From Halorientalis sp. IM1011 (GTDB lineage Archaea; Halobacteriota; Halobacteria; Halobacteriales; Haloarculaceae): DNA of 64,000 nucleotides. This document shows, in pieces, positions 55,585 through 64,000 of the stretch. The stretch lies in NCBI RefSeq assembly GCF_001989615.1, contig NZ_CP019067.1, positions 1,054,001 to 1,118,000 of the forward strand, written 5' to 3'. Positions within the stretch are counted from its first letter, which is position 1. The number at the start of each line of letters is the position of its first letter. The notes below the pieces were generated by a model, which worked only from the letters and a program-made list of their open reading frames with translations, did no database searches and was not told where the DNA came from. The position numbers were made by a program, and so were the translations under genes.

Positions 55585-58500
55585 ATGGTCGCAACAAACC
55601 GGTGGTCGATCGCAGTCGGTGTCGTACTGTTCGTGAGTCTCGTGGCCGGTACGGCGGCCGCCGCACCGACCGCGGGACCGCTTGCTACGGACGGCAACGA
55701 GACCGCGGCCGCCAACGAGTCCCTGACCTCGTCGGGGCACTCCCGTATTCACGACGATTTGCTCGGTGCCGGACGCGAGTCGCCCGCGAACGGGTCCGAC
55801 TCCGCTGGACGCGGCGAGGGCGGCGACCAGTTCGTCGACGCGACGGTCGTGGCACAGCCTGACAGCGCCGGCTCGGCTGCGGCGGCCGTGCGCGCCGCGG
55901 GCGGCCACCTGGATTCCCGCTACGAGGACGAACTGCAGGTCCGACTCCCCGCGCGGGCACTGACCCAGGTCGCGAATACGTCGGCGGTCCGGGTGATCCG
56001 ACCCCCGATTCCCATCGAGCCGACGAGCGTCGAGGGGCTACCCGCGATGCGGGCCGAGCGCGTCCACGACCTCGGATACGAGGGCGCGAACGCGACCGTC
56101 GCGATCATCGACACGAGTGGGTACGACCTCGACAACCCGGCCTTCGGGGATCAGGTCGTCGCCACGCGGGACTTCTCGGGCAACGGCATCGAGGGCGGTG
56201 CGGGCTCACACGGGACCAAGACGGCAGAACTGGCCGCCCGGACCGCACCCGGGGCCGACGTGGTGCTGGTCCGGATCCGCACCACGACGGATCTGAAGCG
56301 CGCGGTCGACTGGCTCCGGACCGAGACGGTCGCCAACGTGGTCTCGATGTCGCTGGCGTGGCCCAACACCGCGGGCCCGCTCGACGGCACCGACGACATC
56401 GACCGGAAGATCGGCGAGTTCGTCGCCGACGGCGGGGTCTGGGTCACCTCCGCGGGCAATTACGCCAACGGCCGCCACTGGAACGGCTCATGGCGGGACC
56501 CGGACGGCGACGACGTGCTGGACGTGGACGGAGGAGGGGCCGTCGCGGTCGATCCGCCGAGCAGCGGGTCCGCGGACGTATTCGTCAGCTGGGACGACTG
56601 GGTAACCCGGGACGAGGACTACGACGTCCTGTTGGTCGACGGGGACGGAACCGTGCTGGACCGCTCGACCAATACGCAGGACGGGGCCACGTTCGGCCCG
56701 TGGGAGCGGGTCACCGTCGACGCAAGTGACGCGGACCCGCGGCTCCGGATCGTCCACCGCTCCGGGTCGAGAGACGCCGAGTTCGACGCGTTCACGTTCG
56801 GCCGGGCGGGTTTCGATCCGAGCGACGCCCGGCGGAGCCTGCTCATCCCCGCGGCCAGTCCCGACGTGATCTCGGTGGGCGCGGTCAACTACGACTCCGG
56901 TGAACTGGCGGATTACTCCTCCCGGGGGCCGACAATCGACGGGCGGCTGAAGCCCGACGTGGTCGCGCCGGACGGTGTCAGCACCGACACGGGCTGTTGT
57001 TTCTACGGCACGTCGGCGGCCGCACCCCACGCCGCCGGGGTCGCGACGCTCGCGCTGGATGCGAACGCCAGCCTCTCGCCAGCCGCGGTTCGGACGGTCC
57101 TGCGCCGAACCACGACGACCGTCCGCGACGGCGAACCCACCGTGACGACCGGCTGGGGGCTGGTAAACGCCACCGGCGCGGTCGCCGCGGTGGAGCGGGT
57201 CGCCCCCACCGTCGGGAACGCGACGCTCACGCCGCGGACCGACGGCTGGCTCGGCGTCGGCGACGAGGTACGGGTGACCGCGACGGCGACCGACGATCTC
57301 GCCGTCGACCGGGTCCGAGCGAACGCCTCCACCCTCGGCGGTGGACCCGTCGCACTGACCGACGGCGACGGGGACGAGACCTACGACGGGACCGTCACGG
57401 TCGGGGCGAACGCCACCAGCGGCGAGCGGGCGGTGACGGTCACCGCGACCGACGCGGCGGGCAACACCGACGTCGACGCGACGGGGACGGTGCAGGTGGA
57501 CACGACCCCGCCGACGGCGACCGGGGTGAAAATTGCGGACGCGACGGACGCCGACGGCGTCGTCGGTGACGGCGACGAACTCACGCTGGCCGCATCGGTC
57601 GCGGACGACGACGCGGGCGTCGCCGGGGTCGCGGCCGACGCCTCGGCCTTCGGCGCGGGCACGGTCGCGCTCACCGACGGGGACGGCGACGGCACCTACG
57701 ACGCGACAGTTGCCGTCGAGGGCACCGACGCCGCGACGGACGGCGAGTACGCGGTCGAGGTCGTGGCGACCGACGGGGCCGGCAACGACCGATCGGAACG
57801 CACCGGGAGGCTCGCGCTGGACACCCCGCCCGCCATCCGGAACCTCTCGGTCCGGAACCTCGCGGGCCCAATCCTGGAGTTCGCTTTCGACGCCTCGGAG
57901 GAACTGGACGCGATCACGGCCACCGTCGACGGCCCAGCGTCCGTGACGCTGACGGCGGCGAACTTCTCGGCGACGGACGGCCGCTACGTGGCCACGTGGA
58001 ACGCCAGCCTCGACGGGAGGTACACGGCGACGCTCGACGCGGCTGTCGACGACGCGGGCAAGGACGGCGCGACCGGCCAGTCCGAGCAGGTCGTGATCGA
58101 CACGACCGCGCCCGACCTGTCCGGGGCGACGCTCGCGGACGGGACGGACGGCGACGGGACCGTTGGCGAGGGTGACGACCTCGAACTCGTCGCGAACGTG
58201 TCGGACGCGACCGCAGGCGTCGCGGAAGTCACGGCCGACGCGTCGGCCTTCGGCGCAGGCCGGGTCCGACTGACCGACGGTGACCAGGAGGGGACCTACG
58301 AGGCGACCGTTGCCGTCGACGGCACCAACGCGACGAGGGACGGCGACTACGCGGTCGAGATCGTGGCGACCGACGAGGCCGGCAACCGTCGCGCGGTCGA
58401 TACCGGCGCGCTCGGGCTGGATACGCCGCCCCGGATCGCCAACCTGACCGTCCGGAACCCGACCGGCCAGCGGATCGCGGTCGGGTTCGACGCCTCGGAG

Positions 58501-60726
58501 GAACTGGACGCGATCACGGCCAGCGTCGACGGCCCTGCAAGCGCGACGCTGACCGAGACGGACTTCTCGGCGACGGACGGCCGTTACGTCGCCACGTGGA
58601 ACGCGGGCCTCGACGGGACCTACTCCGCCACGCTGGACGGGGCGGTCGACGACGCGGACCAGAACGGCGCGAGCGGGCAGTCGGACACGGCCGTGATCGA
58701 CACGACCGCCCCGGTGGTGTCGAACGCCACGCTCGCGGCCGCGACGGGTGCTGCCGTCCGCGACGGCGACACGCCCGTCGTGAGCGCGACCGTTTCGGAC
58801 GCGACGACGGGCGTGGGAGCCGTCAGTGCCGACGCCTCGGCTCTCGGAGCCGGGACGATCACCCTGACCGACGACGACGGAGACGGGACCTACGACGCGA
58901 GCATCGCCGTCGACGGGGACGAAGCGGCGGGGGACGGCGAGCGGACCGTCGAGGTCACGGCGACGGACGCGGCCGGCAACGAGGTCCGCGCCGCGACGGA
59001 CCCGGTCAAGCTCGATACGACCCCGCCCGCCCTGACGGTCGGCCTGCGGGACCTGCCCGACGGCGACGGCGGCGTCGAGGTCGGGGATCGAGTCGAGATC
59101 ACCGCGACCGCGACCGACGCCACGACGGGCGTCGCCGGGGCACGCGCCGACGCGTCCGCGCTCGGTGCGGGGACGGTCGCGCTGACCGACGGGGACGGTG
59201 ACGGAACCGTCAACGCGACCGTCCCGGTCGCGAGCCAGCGCTGGGTCCCGGACGGCGAGGCGACCGTCGCGGTGACCGCCACCGACGGGGCCGGCAACGA
59301 GGGCCGGGCGACGACCGAGCCCGTCGTCGTCGACTCCCCGCCGGAGGTTGGAGAGTTCTCGCTGGCGACACGCACCGACCAGCGGATCGTGGTGACGGTC
59401 CGCGCTTCCGAGCCGCTCGGGACGCTCCGGGTGGGCCTCGACGGCGCGACGACCGCCACGCTCTCGGCCGACGCGTTCACCCGGAGTGGATCGACGCCGC
59501 CCTACACCTACCGCGCGGTCAGGTCGGTCGGGACCGGCGGCGAGGTCACCGCGACCCTCGAATCCGCGACCGACGAGACCGGGCACGACGGGGCCAGCGG
59601 CCAGTCCGCCACGGTCTCGGTCGACCCGGCCGACCGCCGAGGCGGTGGCGGCGGGGGGTCGAGCGGCGGCGGAGGTAGTGGCGGCGGCGGAGGTAGTGGC
59701 GGCGGGGGCACCAGCGGCGGTGATGGTGGCGGTGGCACCGGGGGTAGTTCGTCTGGTGGTTCCTCGCCCGCCCCCGGAGCCGACGTGACGGTCCTTCCGA
59801 CCGGCGGGACCAGCGCGGAGGCGTCCGTCCGGCGGGCCGACGAGGGCGAGACCGTCTCGCTCCCCGTCGGCGTCACCACCGCGAACGCCCGTCTCAGTCT
59901 GGATCGGCTGTCCGTGACCGCCGCCGACTCGGACTACGAGGTGGCAGTCAGCGCCGCCACGACTGCGCCTGCGAACGTTCCGTCACCGGCCGGTGCGCTC
60001 GGCTTCCTGACCGTCGACCACTCCATCGCCGACGCGAACGTCTCGGGCGCGACGTTCCGGTTCGGTGTCGACGCGGCGACGCTCGCAGAACGGAGCACCG
60101 GCCCGGGCGCGGTCGCCCTGCTCCGCCGGACGAACGGGTCGTGGACGGAGCTCGCGACGGCCCACCGCGGGACCGAGAACGGGACCCATCGGTTCGCGTC
60201 CGAGAGTCCGGGGTTCTCGGTGTTCGCCGTCGCGACGCCGGCGGCCGCCGATCTCTCGGTGACCAACGTCACGGTGAACCGATCGACCGCTGCCCGGGCC
60301 GAACCGATCGGCGTGACAGCCGCGCTGGCAAACGACGGCCCGGTGACCGCGACGCAGCGGCTGAACGTCACCGCCAACGGGACGCTGGTCGCGAACGAGA
60401 CCGTGACAGTCCCTGCCGACGGGCAGCGGACCGTGACCGTCCCCGTCGAGTTCGCAGAGATCGGGGCCTACGCGCTCGCGGTCGACGACGTGGCCGCCGG
60501 TACGGTCACGGTCACCGTCCCTGTCGACACCCACGAGCCGTCCGGCCCCGCGACGACGTCCACCCCGGACCGGAACACTCGTTCGAGTCAGACATCCGAG
60601 TCCGAGACGGTGACCGACGATCAGCCGAGCACCACAACGGACGCCAGCGGCCCCGGCTTCTCGGTACTGGTGGCCCTCGTCGCGCTCGTGCTGGCTGCAC
60701 TCGGTCTGGCGCGCCGGGTGCCGTAG
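55585..60726 (+). CDS. Very large exported subtilase (S8) with Ig-like repeats and PGF-CTERM
   Basis: A 1713-residue exported serine protease. After a signal peptide (to about residue 28) comes an I9-like propeptide, then the S8 domain (about 145-540). The catalytic triad is Asp176 (VAIIDTSGYD), His209 (GSHGTKTA) and Ser477 (YGTSAAAPHAAG), with the oxyanion Asn292 (TSAGNY). Residues about 540-1350 hold eight Ig-like modules of two kinds in order A-A-B-A-B-A-A-B. A Gly/Ser-rich linker (about 1351-1400) precedes a PGF-pre-PGF-like domain, a CARDB-like module and PGFSVLVALVALVLAALGL, a PGF-CTERM tail for archaeosortase. It probably acts at the cell surface. Confidence 0.95.
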   Translation: MVATNRWSIAVGVVLFVSLVAGTAAAAPTAGPLATDGNETAAANESLTSSGHSRIHDDLLGAGRESPANGSDSAGRGEGGDQFVDATVVAQPDSAGSAAAAVRAAGGHLDSRYEDELQVRLPARALTQVANTSAVRVIRPPIPIEPTSVEGLPAMRAERVHDLGYEGANATVAIIDTSGYDLDNPAFGDQVVATRDFSGNGIEGGAGSHGTKTAELAARTAPGADVVLVRIRTTTDLKRAVDWLRTETVANVVSMSLAWPNTAGPLDGTDDIDRKIGEFVADGGVWVTSAGNYANGRHWNGSWRDPDGDDVLDVDGGGAVAVDPPSSGSADVFVSWDDWVTRDEDYDVLLVDGDGTVLDRSTNTQDGATFGPWERVTVDASDADPRLRIVHRSGSRDAEFDAFTFGRAGFDPSDARRSLLIPAASPDVISVGAVNYDSGELADYSSRGPTIDGRLKPDVVAPDGVSTDTGCCFYGTSAAAPHAAGVATLALDANASLSPAAVRTVLRRTTTTVRDGEPTVTTGWGLVNATGAVAAVERVAPTVGNATLTPRTDGWLGVGDEVRVTATATDDLAVDRVRANASTLGGGPVALTDGDGDETYDGTVTVGANATSGERAVTVTATDAAGNTDVDATGTVQVDTTPPTATGVKIADATDADGVVGDGDELTLAASVADDDAGVAGVAADASAFGAGTVALTDGDGDGTYDATVAVEGTDAATDGEYAVEVVATDGAGNDRSERTGRLALDTPPAIRNLSVRNLAGPILEFAFDASEELDAITATVDGPASVTLTAANFSATDGRYVATWNASLDGRYTATLDAAVDDAGKDGATGQSEQVVIDTTAPDLSGATLADGTDGDGTVGEGDDLELVANVSDATAGVAEVTADASAFGAGRVRLTDGDQEGTYEATVAVDGTNATRDGDYAVEIVATDEAGNRRAVDTGALGLDTPPRIANLTVRNPTGQRIAVGFDASEELDAITASVDGPASATLTETDFSATDGRYVATWNAGLDGTYSATLDGAVDDADQNGASGQSDTAVIDTTAPVVSNATLAAATGAAVRDGDTPVVSATVSDATTGVGAVSADASALGAGTITLTDDDGDGTYDASIAVDGDEAAGDGERTVEVTATDAAGNEVRAATDPVKLDTTPPALTVGLRDLPDGDGGVEVGDRVEITATATDATTGVAGARADASALGAGTVALTDGDGDGTVNATVPVASQRWVPDGEATVAVTATDGAGNEGRATTEPVVVDSPPEVGEFSLATRTDQRIVVTVRASEPLGTLRVGLDGATTATLSADAFTRSGSTPPYTYRAVRSVGTGGEVTATLESATDETGHDGASGQSATVSVDPADRRGGGGGGSSGGGGSGGGGGSGGGGTSGGDGGGGTGGSSSGGSSPAPGADVTVLPTGGTSAEASVRRADEGETVSLPVGVTTANARLSLDRLSVTAADSDYEVAVSAATTAPANVPSPAGALGFLTVDHSIADANVSGATFRFGVDAATLAERSTGPGAVALLRRTNGSWTELATAHRGTENGTHRFASESPGFSVFAVATPAAADLSVTNVTVNRSTAARAEPIGVTAALANDGPVTATQRLNVTANGTLVANETVTVPADGQRTVTVPVEFAEIGAYALAVDDVAAGTVTVTVPVDTHEPSGPATTSTPDRNTRSSQTSESETVTDDQPSTTTDASGPGFSVLVALVALVLAALGLARRVP
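57534..58733 (+). repeat. 600-bp period tandem repeats in the subtilase
   Basis: The first A-B module pair (about 57534-58133) and the second (about 58134-58733) align in exactly the same register, 600 bases apart. For example, the stretch coding S-E-E-L-D-A-I-T-A occurs at about 57895 and 58495 with almost no changes. Confidence 0.7.
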
Positions 60727-60736
60727 CTCGACGGTC

Positions 60737-60895
60737 TGATCGCCTCCTCACGCTACTCGTTCTCGGCGATAGGGTTCGACGCAGCGGACCGAAGTCCGTC
60801 GCGTCACACTTGATCCCCTCCTCACTCTGCTCGTTCTCGGCGATAGAGTTCGACGCGACGGACCGAAGTCCGTCGCGTCACACTTGATCGCCTCC
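60737..60895. repeat. Tandem 74-bp repeat (two copies plus 11 bp) at a convergent gene end
   Basis: Unit 1 (60737-60810) and unit 2 (60811-60884) differ at about 6 of 74 positions, and an 11-base third copy follows (60885-60895) inside dcd. Each unit begins with the complement of the last dcd codons and its stop region, and ends with the hairpin. It looks like a duplication of the dcd 3' end and its terminator. Confidence 0.8.
60852..60879. terminator. 12-bp-stem terminator hairpin between subtilase and dcd
   Basis: GACGCGACGGAC-CGAA-GTCCGTCGCGTC is a perfect 12-bp stem with a CGAA tetraloop. It overlaps the dcd stop codon. A near copy with an imperfect stem lies in unit 1 (about 60778-60805). 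Together they can end both convergent transcripts. Confidence 0.6.
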
Positions 60896-61468
60896 GAACT
60901 CGTGATCTCCCTGAATCTTCGACGCTTGGGGCCCCGCCTGGTCCTGATACTTCGAGCCGCGCTCCTCGCCGTACGGGCGGTCCGCGGGCGTCTTCAACTC
61001 GGTGAAGGTCAACTGCGAGATACGCATCCCCGGTGTCAGCGCGACGGGCGCAGTTCCCAGATTCGACAGTTCGAGCGTGATCTGGCCCTGATACCCCGGA
61101 TCGCACAGGCCGGCGGTGGCGTGCACGACGATCGCCAGCCGACCCAGCGAGGATCGTCCTTCGACGTGGGCGATCAGGTCCGCCGGGATCTCGACGCGCT
61201 CGACGGTCGTCCCGAGAACGAAGTCGCCGGGGTGGAGGATGAACTCCTCGCCCTCGTCGACGTGGGTCTCGTCGACGTACTCGGCGACCTCCTGCTCGCT
61301 GTTGGGGTGGATACAGGGGATGTTGGCGTGCTGAAACTCCAGGAACTCCCGACCCAGCCGCAGGTCGACGCTGGCGGGCTGGACCTGAAGGTCGACGTCC
61401 TCCAGCGGCTCGATCACGAGGTCGCCCTCGGCGAGCCGGTCGAGGATGTCCGCGTCCGAGAGGATCAT
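60878..61468 (-). CDS. dcd: dCTP deaminase
   Basis: A 196-residue enzyme of the dCTP deaminase/dUTPase family. It supplies dUTP (and then dUMP) for dTTP synthesis. The N-terminus ([21 protein letters not shown]) and the core motifs [37 protein letters not shown] are diagnostic, with the catalytic Glu of VEGRSSLGR (about 127) and the family's Ser/Arg pair. Whether it is monofunctional or bifunctional cannot be decided by eye. It is convergent with the subtilase and divergent from pth2. Confidence 0.94.
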   Translation of the reverse strand: MILSDADILDRLAEGDLVIEPLEDVDLQVQPASVDLRLGREFLEFQHANIPCIHPNSEQEVAEYVDETHVDEGEEFILHPGDFVLGTTVERVEIPADLIAHVEGRSSLGRLAIVVHATAGLCDPGYQGQITLELSNLGTAPVALTPGMRISQLTFTELKTPADRPYGEERGSKYQDQAGPQASKIQGDHEFGGDQV

Positions 61469-61561
61469 ACTCCTACCAGCGGGACCACCCGTCTAAAAAT
61501 ATCCGGCTTCCTCCGACGGCCAACGGTCAGACCTATTGTCACCGACCCGCTCCCCCGAGGT

Positions 61562-61900
61562 ATGAAACAGGCAATCGTCGCGCGCGCCGACGTGGGGATG
61601 GGGCAGGGCAAACTCGCCGCACAGGTGGCCCACGCCTCCCTCTCCGCGTACGAGGACACACCGGACGGGACCCGCCGCGAGTGGAAAGGCGGCGGCCAGA
61701 AGAAGGTCGTGCTGAAAGGCGAGAGCGAACAGCAACTGTTCGAGCTGGCCGACGCGGCCGAACGCGAGGGACTGCCCCACGCTGTCGTCCGTGACGCCGG
61801 GCACACACAGCTCGAACCCGGGACCGTCACCGCGCTGGCGGTCGGGCCGGGTCCGGAGGATGCCATCGACCGCGTGACGGGCGAACTCTCGCTGTTCTGA
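61562..61900 (+). CDS. pth2: Peptidyl-tRNA hydrolase, archaeal type
   Basis: A 112-residue Pth2 that frees tRNA from dropped-off peptidyl-tRNA. The N-terminus has [20 protein letters not shown] and then [10 protein letters not shown], with the conserved K-G-K-x2-A-Q-x2-H-A catalytic set. The body has [51 protein letters not shown], the complete family pattern. Length and start (ATG 61562) match the family. It is divergent from dcd. Confidence 0.95.
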   Translation: MKQAIVARADVGMGQGKLAAQVAHASLSAYEDTPDGTRREWKGGGQKKVVLKGESEQQLFELADAAEREGLPHAVVRDAGHTQLEPGTVTALAVGPGPEDAIDRVTGELSLF

Positions 61901-61941
61901 GTGGGGAAACGCCTAACTTTCGCTGTCAACGACGTATTAGC

Positions 61942-62187
61942 ATGAGCCATCAGGTCCGCCTCGACGACGACGTGTACGAGCGTATCAAGAGTCGGAAACG
62001 GAGCGACGAGACGTTCAGCGAGGCGATCGAACGGCTGACGAGCGAGTGGACGCTGCTCGATTTCGCGGACGGTGCGCCGGTCGTGGACGCGGAGACTCAC
62101 CGTGATGCACTGGCCCAGTCCGAGAACCAGGGGATAGGGGACACGCGGGACCGACTGGAGCGCATGGACGTCGAGGACGAGGGATGA
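61942..62187 (+). CDS. VapB-type antitoxin
   Basis: An 81-residue protein with a ribbon-helix-helix-like N-terminus (QVRLDDDVYERIKSRKRSDETFSEAIERLTSEWTLLDFADG) of the archaeal VapB/DUF217 type and an acidic C-terminal tail that would wrap the toxin. Its stop overlaps the start of the PIN gene (ATGA), the usual vapBC arrangement. No obvious palindrome lies at its start, in contrast to the other toxin-antitoxin pair of this window. Confidence 0.85.
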   Translation: MSHQVRLDDDVYERIKSRKRSDETFSEAIERLTSEWTLLDFADGAPVVDAETHRDALAQSENQGIGDTRDRLERMDVEDEG

Positions 62188-62579
62188 TCCTCGACACCGA
62201 ATTCCTGATCGAACTCGACAACCAGAGTCAGAGCGCGATAGAGAAAGCGGCCGAACTCGAGTCGGCGGACGTGCCGCTTCGCGTCCCGACGCTCGTGGTT
62301 CAGGAACTCTACGTCGGAGTCGGCGCGGGCTCCAGATCGTTCGAGAATGCCCGGAAGTACGAGGCACTCGTGGCGAACAAGCCGGTCGTGGAGATCGACG
62401 GGAAAATCGCGCGGCAGGCCGGCGCGCTGGAGGGACAACATGTGACCAGTGACGAGAAACCCGAACTCGGCCCCGGCGACGCCATCGTCGCCGCGACAGG
62501 ACTCCAGTACAACGAGCCAGTCGTGACGAACGACGGCGATTTCACTCAGGTCGACGGACTCGCCGTGGAGCTCGTCTAG
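62184..62579 (+). CDS. VapC-type PIN-domain toxin
   Basis: A 131-residue PIN ribonuclease. The acidic active-site residues are in MILDTEFLIEL (Asp4), VVQELYVG (Glu), GPGDAIVAATGL (Asp about 99) and VTNDGDFTQV (Asp about 117). VapC toxins cut tRNA or rRNA when the antitoxin is lost. It is translated with the VapB gene upstream. Confidence 0.9.
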   Translation: MILDTEFLIELDNQSQSAIEKAAELESADVPLRVPTLVVQELYVGVGAGSRSFENARKYEALVANKPVVEIDGKIARQAGALEGQHVTSDEKPELGPGDAIVAATGLQYNEPVVTNDGDFTQVDGLAVELV

Positions 62580-62691
62580 CGTCATCGAGCTGGGCGCTCT
62601 CGGCGCGCCGTGGTAGGTCGGAACTCTCTCGCAAGGATCCACAGACAGTTGGCACGGAGACCTTTGCGGCTCGATTTCGTCTGTCGACTCG

Positions 62692-63330
62692 ATGTTCGCC
62701 GACAGGAGTGACGCGGGCGAGCGCCTCGCCGAGCGACTCGCGAGCGAGGACGTCTCGGTCGATCTCGTGCTGGCGATTCCGCGGGGCGGCCTGCCGCTCG
62801 GGCGCGCGGTCGCGGACGCGCTCGACGTCCCGCTGGACGTGGTGGTGGCGAAGAAACTCGGCGCGCCGCGCAACCCCGAGTTCGCCATCGGAGCCGTCGC
62901 CAGCGACGGGAGCACCTGGTACAACGAGGACGCCATCGACCGACTCGGCGTGAGCGGCGCGTACGTCCGCGATGAGTGGCAAGAACAGACCGTCGCCGCA
63001 CGGCAGAAGGCGGCGACGTACCGACAGGGGAAACGACTCGGCGATCTCGACGGACAGGCGGTGGCCGTGGTCGACGACGGCGTCGCGACCGGGTCGACCG
63101 CGCGGGCGTGCCTGCGACAGGTCCGGGAGGCCGGGGCCGACCCGCTGATCTTCGCCGTCCCGGTCGGGCCGTCAGACACCGTCGCGGAACTGGGAGCCGA
63201 GGCCGACCGGGTGATCTGTCTGGACACGCCACCGGACTTCCGCGCGGTGGGCCAGTACTACCGGAGCTTCGAGCAGGTCCCCGACGAGGAGGCGCTGACC
63301 TACCTCGATCGGGACGAAGCGAAGATGTGA
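62692..63330 (+). CDS. Phosphoribosyltransferase family protein
   Basis: A 212-residue PRTase-fold protein. The PRPP-binding loop is AVAVVDDGVATGSTARA (about 122-138) and the flexible-loop region is VVAKKLGAPRNPEFAIGAVA. The N-terminus (MFADRSDAGERLAERL) matches the type found as stand-alone phosphoribosyltransferases or near erythromycin-esterase-like proteins. The base or substrate is not determined. A TATA-like CTTTGC lies about 30 bases upstream. Confidence 0.88.
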   Translation: MFADRSDAGERLAERLASEDVSVDLVLAIPRGGLPLGRAVADALDVPLDVVVAKKLGAPRNPEFAIGAVASDGSTWYNEDAIDRLGVSGAYVRDEWQEQTVAARQKAATYRQGKRLGDLDGQAVAVVDDGVATGSTARACLRQVREAGADPLIFAVPVGPSDTVAELGAEADRVICLDTPPDFRAVGQYYRSFEQVPDEEALTYLDRDEAKM

Positions 63331-63394
63331 GCGAGTTCGAAGATTCCGCCGCGGATCTCCACCCTTTTGTCGGACGCAGACCAACCCCGGAGCA

Positions 63395-63424
63395 ATGACC
63401 ACCGAGTTCCGGGTGAGCCGCTGA
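63395..63424 (+). CDS. Possible 9-residue leader peptide overlapping truD
   Basis: The frame reads MTTEFRVSR and its TGA shares the A of the truD start (TGATG). A CTTTT block lies about 29 bases upstream of this ATG, at leaderless-promoter distance. It may couple translation into truD. The same arrangement and the same first three residues (MTT) occur before topA. It could be chance. Confidence 0.25.
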   Translation: MTTEFRVSR

Positions 63425-64000
63425 TGCGCGAGGCCGAACCCGTCGAACGCGCCGTCGGGATGGAGTACTACGCGAGCGACGCCGCCGGCGTCGGGGGCCG
63501 CCTGCGCGACCGGCCCGAAGACTTCCGGGTCACCGAGATCGAGGCGTTCGACCCCGAACCGGTCGACGCCGACCCCGGCGCGTACCCACACGTCCTCCTG
63601 CGCGCGACGCTTTCCGGCTGGGACACCAACGACTTCGCGAGCGCCCTCTCGAACGCCCTCGAATCCAGCCGCGAGCGGATCTCCTGGGCCGGCACGAAGG
63701 ACAAACACGCCGTCACGACCCAACTGTTCTCCGTCGCGGACGCCGACCCCGAGGCCGTCGCCGCCGTCGACCTCTCCGACGCCGACATCGAGGTCCTCGG
63801 ACGGACCGGTCGCCCCATCTTCTTCGGCGATCTTGCGGGCAACGCCTTCGAGGTCACCGTCCGGGAGCCCGAGCGTCCGGAGACGGTCGACGCGATCACC
63901 GCCGACCTCCGGGCGTTCGCGGGTGACGACCCGGCCGGTGACGGCGACACGGACGGCCCCGTCACCGTCGGCGTGCCCAACTACTTCGGCCAGCAGCGCT
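63424..64000 (+). CDS. truD: tRNA pseudouridine(13) synthase TruD, cut by the window edge
   Basis: The first 192 residues of TruD are present and the gene runs off the right edge. The family start ([33 protein letters not shown]) is clear, and the catalytic Asp is in the [13 protein letters not shown] motif (Asp93). The last visible residues, [10 protein letters not shown], are the conserved NYFGQQRFG segment. TruD modifies U13 of certain tRNAs. Confidence 0.95.
   Translation, partial: MREAEPVERAVGMEYYASDAAGVGGRLRDRPEDFRVTEIEAFDPEPVDADPGAYPHVLLRATLSGWDTNDFASALSNALESSRERISWAGTKDKHAVTTQLFSVADADPEAVAAVDLSDADIEVLGRTGRPIFFGDLAGNAFEVTVREPERPETVDAITADLRAFAGDDPAGDGDTDGPVTVGVPNYFGQQR

Noticed and set aside
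56488-59586. A 1032-codon open frame antisense to the subtilase
   Set aside because: It is the shadow of the repeat region of the subtilase, very Arg/Gly/Asp-rich, and without recognisable motifs or a promoter.
61942-62579. A defence island or new immune system around the toxin-antitoxin genes
   Set aside because: Neighbours are housekeeping genes (dcd, pth2, truD). The VapBC pair alone does not indicate a defence cluster. The same holds for the pair at 34671-35494.

Overview
The window is chromosomal DNA of a halophilic archaeon (class Halobacteria). It is very GC-rich, the proteins are strongly acidic (Asp/Glu-rich), and many genes start at or a few bases from a TATA box placed about 27 bases upstream, as in leaderless haloarchaeal transcripts. 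Marker genes agree: archaeal SMC/ScpA, geranylgeranylglyceryl phosphate synthase, the pantoate kinase route to CoA, archaeal Pth2 and TruD, and exported proteins with PGF-CTERM tails. The genus cannot be fixed from the sequence. I saw no tRNA, rRNA, CRISPR array or intact insertion sequence.

Layout. 1-8.8 kb, mostly minus strand: start of a regulator-like gene, a stomatin-like SPFH protein and an NfeD partner, methionyl-tRNA synthetase, an ATP-grasp/glycosyltransferase operon, a haloarchaeal DUF7504-like protein and a VTT membrane protein. 8.8-20.6 kb: aspartate decarboxylase (beta-alanine for CoA), a short-chain dehydrogenase, PEP synthase, a PhzF isomerase, a cluster of very small genes, a winged-helix/DUF7521 pair, and the scpA-smc-coiled-coil operon. 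20.8-32.6 kb: a permease with a separate stress-protein domain, GatB, a HEAT-repeat protein, topoisomerase I, GGGP synthase, a permease fused to stress-protein domains, an NAD-binding-like protein and an Lrp regulator.

32.6-47.8 kb: aspartyl-tRNA synthetase with a diverged second copy of its 3' end just downstream, a type II toxin-antitoxin pair with a palindromic operator, an acyl-transferase-like hydrolase, a UbiA prenyltransferase, two histidine kinases with 7TM sensor domains, pantoate kinase and phosphopantothenate synthetase flanking a membrane protein with 13 DUF1508-type repeats, and the thiazole synthase Thi4. 48-60.7 kb is rich in proteases: an M48 membrane protease, two exported HExxH proteins and a very large exported subtilase, with a methyltransferase and a ThiR-type thiamine regulator among them. 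60.7-64 kb: a duplicated convergent terminator, dCTP deaminase, Pth2, a VapBC pair, a phosphoribosyltransferase and the start of truD.

Functional links. Three CoA-pathway genes (mfnA, pantoate kinase, phosphopantothenate synthetase) lie in the window. thi4 and its probable regulator thiR are 8 kb apart, and thi4 carries a perfect dyad ending on its start codon. topA and truD are each preceded by a tiny leader ORF that overlaps the real start. These regulatory features, the 13-repeat protein and the aspS 3'-end duplication are the least ordinary parts of the window.
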